From Desulfosporosinus sp. (lineage in GTDB: Bacteria; Bacillota; Desulfitobacteriia; Desulfitobacteriales; Desulfitobacteriaceae), in NCBI GenBank assembly GCA_003132105.1, contig PKWS01000157.1, forward strand, positions 1 to 6,236: DNA of 6,236 nt, read 5' to 3'. This document shows positions 5,293 to 6,236 of the stretch, piece after piece. Below the pieces are notes generated by a model, which saw only the letters and a program-made list of their open reading frames with translations, did not search any database and was not told the DNA's origin. The first letter of the stretch is position 1. Each line of letters opens with the position of its first letter. The position numbers and the translations under genes were made by a program.

Positions 5293-5294
5293 GT

Positions 5295-5301
5295 AGGGGG
5301 G
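5295..5301 (+). promoter_or_regulatory. fmt ribosome binding site
   Basis: AGGGGGG lies 6 bases before ATG 5308. It is G-rich rather than the usual AGGAGG and follows directly on the heptamer array, so the insertion seems to have stopped at the edge of the fmt translation signal. Confidence 0.6.
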
Positions 5302-5307
5302 TTGAGT

Positions 5308-6236
5308 ATGCGTTTAGTTTTTATGGGTACACCAGATTTTTCCGTACCTGCTTTACGTGCCTTGGTGAGGGGAGGGCATAATGTTGTTGGGGTCTTTACA
5401 CAACCTGATCGGCCGGCGGGGCGCGGGAAAAAATTAAAACCTAGTCCCGTAAAAGTAGCGGCAGAAGAACTAGGGTTAGCTGTTTTTCAACTTGAAAAGA
5501 TAAAAACACCGGAAGGAATCCATCAGCTACGGGCCTTAGCCCCGGATTGCATTATTGTTGTTGCTTACGGACAAATCTTATCAAAGGAAATTTTACAGCT
5601 GCCTTCAAAAGGGTGTATAAATGTTCACGCTTCTTTGCTCCCTTCATACCGTGGGGCAGCACCCATTCATTGGGCTGTGATGAGGGGGGAAACCCGTACC
5701 GGAGTGACCACCATGTTGATGGATGAAGGTTTGGATACAGGGGATATGTTATTGAAAAGAGAAATGCACATTTCAGATGAAGCTACAACGGGAGAGATCC
5801 ATGATGAGCTAGCTGCTCTAGGAGGAGAACTCCTATTAGATACGTTAAATGAGTTGGAAATGGGGAGGTTAATTCCTACGCCACAAACGGGACAATCAAA
5901 TTATGCGCCCCTTCTGAAACGTGAACATGAACGTTTAGATTGGTCACGTAAGGCGGCTGAACTGCATCATCAAATTCGGGGGTTAAACCCTTGGCCGGGA
6001 GCGTTTGCGACCTTTCGAGGAGAAAACCTTAAAATCTGGCGAAGCACTCCCTTGCTAAACACGGACGTGCTTTCGGAGACGGAAGCGTTATCGAAGGTGG
6101 CGACGGCTGATCCGGGTCAAATTCTTCAGGTGCTGGAGGATAGTTTAGTGATTCAGACAGGGGATGGAGTCCTTCAGATTCTGGAGGTCCAACCAGCAGG
6201 GAAACGCGCCATGCCAGCCAGGGATTTCTTCAATGG
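5308..6236 (+). CDS. fmt: Methionyl-tRNA formyltransferase, 3' end beyond the window
   Basis: Fmt transfers a formyl group from 10-formyltetrahydrofolate to Met-tRNA(fMet), making the initiator tRNA for bacterial translation. The frame is open from ATG 5308 to the window edge, 309 codons plus two bases, with no stop. The start MRLVFMGTPDFSVPAL is typical. The catalytic motif NVHASLLPSYRGAAPI (105-120) contains Asn105 and His107, and Asp143 lies in GLDTGD. These are the counterparts of E. coli Asn106, His108 and Asp144. The C-terminal domain includes RLDWSRKAAELHHQIRGLNP and ends in GKRAMPARDFFNG. Family members are about 310-317 residues, so only a few codons should be missing. It sits downstream of def, the enzyme that undoes its modification. 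Confidence 0.96.
   Translation, partial: MRLVFMGTPDFSVPALRALVRGGHNVVGVFTQPDRPAGRGKKLKPSPVKVAAEELGLAVFQLEKIKTPEGIHQLRALAPDCIIVVAYGQILSKEILQLPSKGCINVHASLLPSYRGAAPIHWAVMRGETRTGVTTMLMDEGLDTGDMLLKREMHISDEATTGEIHDELAALGGELLLDTLNELEMGRLIPTPQTGQSNYAPLLKREHERLDWSRKAAELHHQIRGLNPWPGAFATFRGENLKIWRSTPLLNTDVLSETEALSKVATADPGQILQVLEDSLVIQTGDGVLQILEVQPAGKRAMPARDFFN

Overview
The window looks like a low- to mid-GC Firmicute chromosome. The protein sequences of PriA, peptide deformylase and Fmt, and the order priA-def-fmt, are typical of Clostridia. My best guess is the Desulfitobacterium/Desulfosporosinus group (inference from general resemblance; no search was possible). All recognisable genes are on the + strand.

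The left part (about 81-1841) is a complete-looking IS200/IS605-family insertion sequence. It has a left-end hairpin, a promoter, tnpA (Y1 transposase), an overlapping tnpB (RuvC-type RNA-guided nuclease) and a structured right end that should double as the omega RNA (reRNA) scaffold. TnpA carries a glutamine where the second histidine of the catalytic HUH motif is expected. TnpB keeps its three acidic residues and its four-cysteine zinc finger. Bases 1-80 are flank, too short to identify.

Between the IS and priA (1842-2203) there is no convincing gene. This stretch holds two inverted repeats, an extended -10-like sequence and, at 2056-2171, a second and different three-hairpin sequence that also ends in TTCAC. 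I read it as the right end of another IS200/IS605-type element that lacks its genes. It stops 32 bases before the priA start codon.

The right part is a housekeeping cluster. PriA restarts collapsed replication forks. Fmt formylates initiator Met-tRNA, and Def later removes the formyl group from the new protein, so the last two enzymes form one cycle. In many bacteria def and fmt are nearly contiguous. Here they are separated by 276 bases of visibly GC-richer DNA with two unusual structures: a nested imperfect inverted repeat (5032-5215) starting right after the def stop codon, and a tandem array of 7-base units (5227-5292) ending just before the fmt ribosome binding site. This def-fmt insert is the least explained part of the window. 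fmt runs off the right edge, probably only a few codons before its stop.
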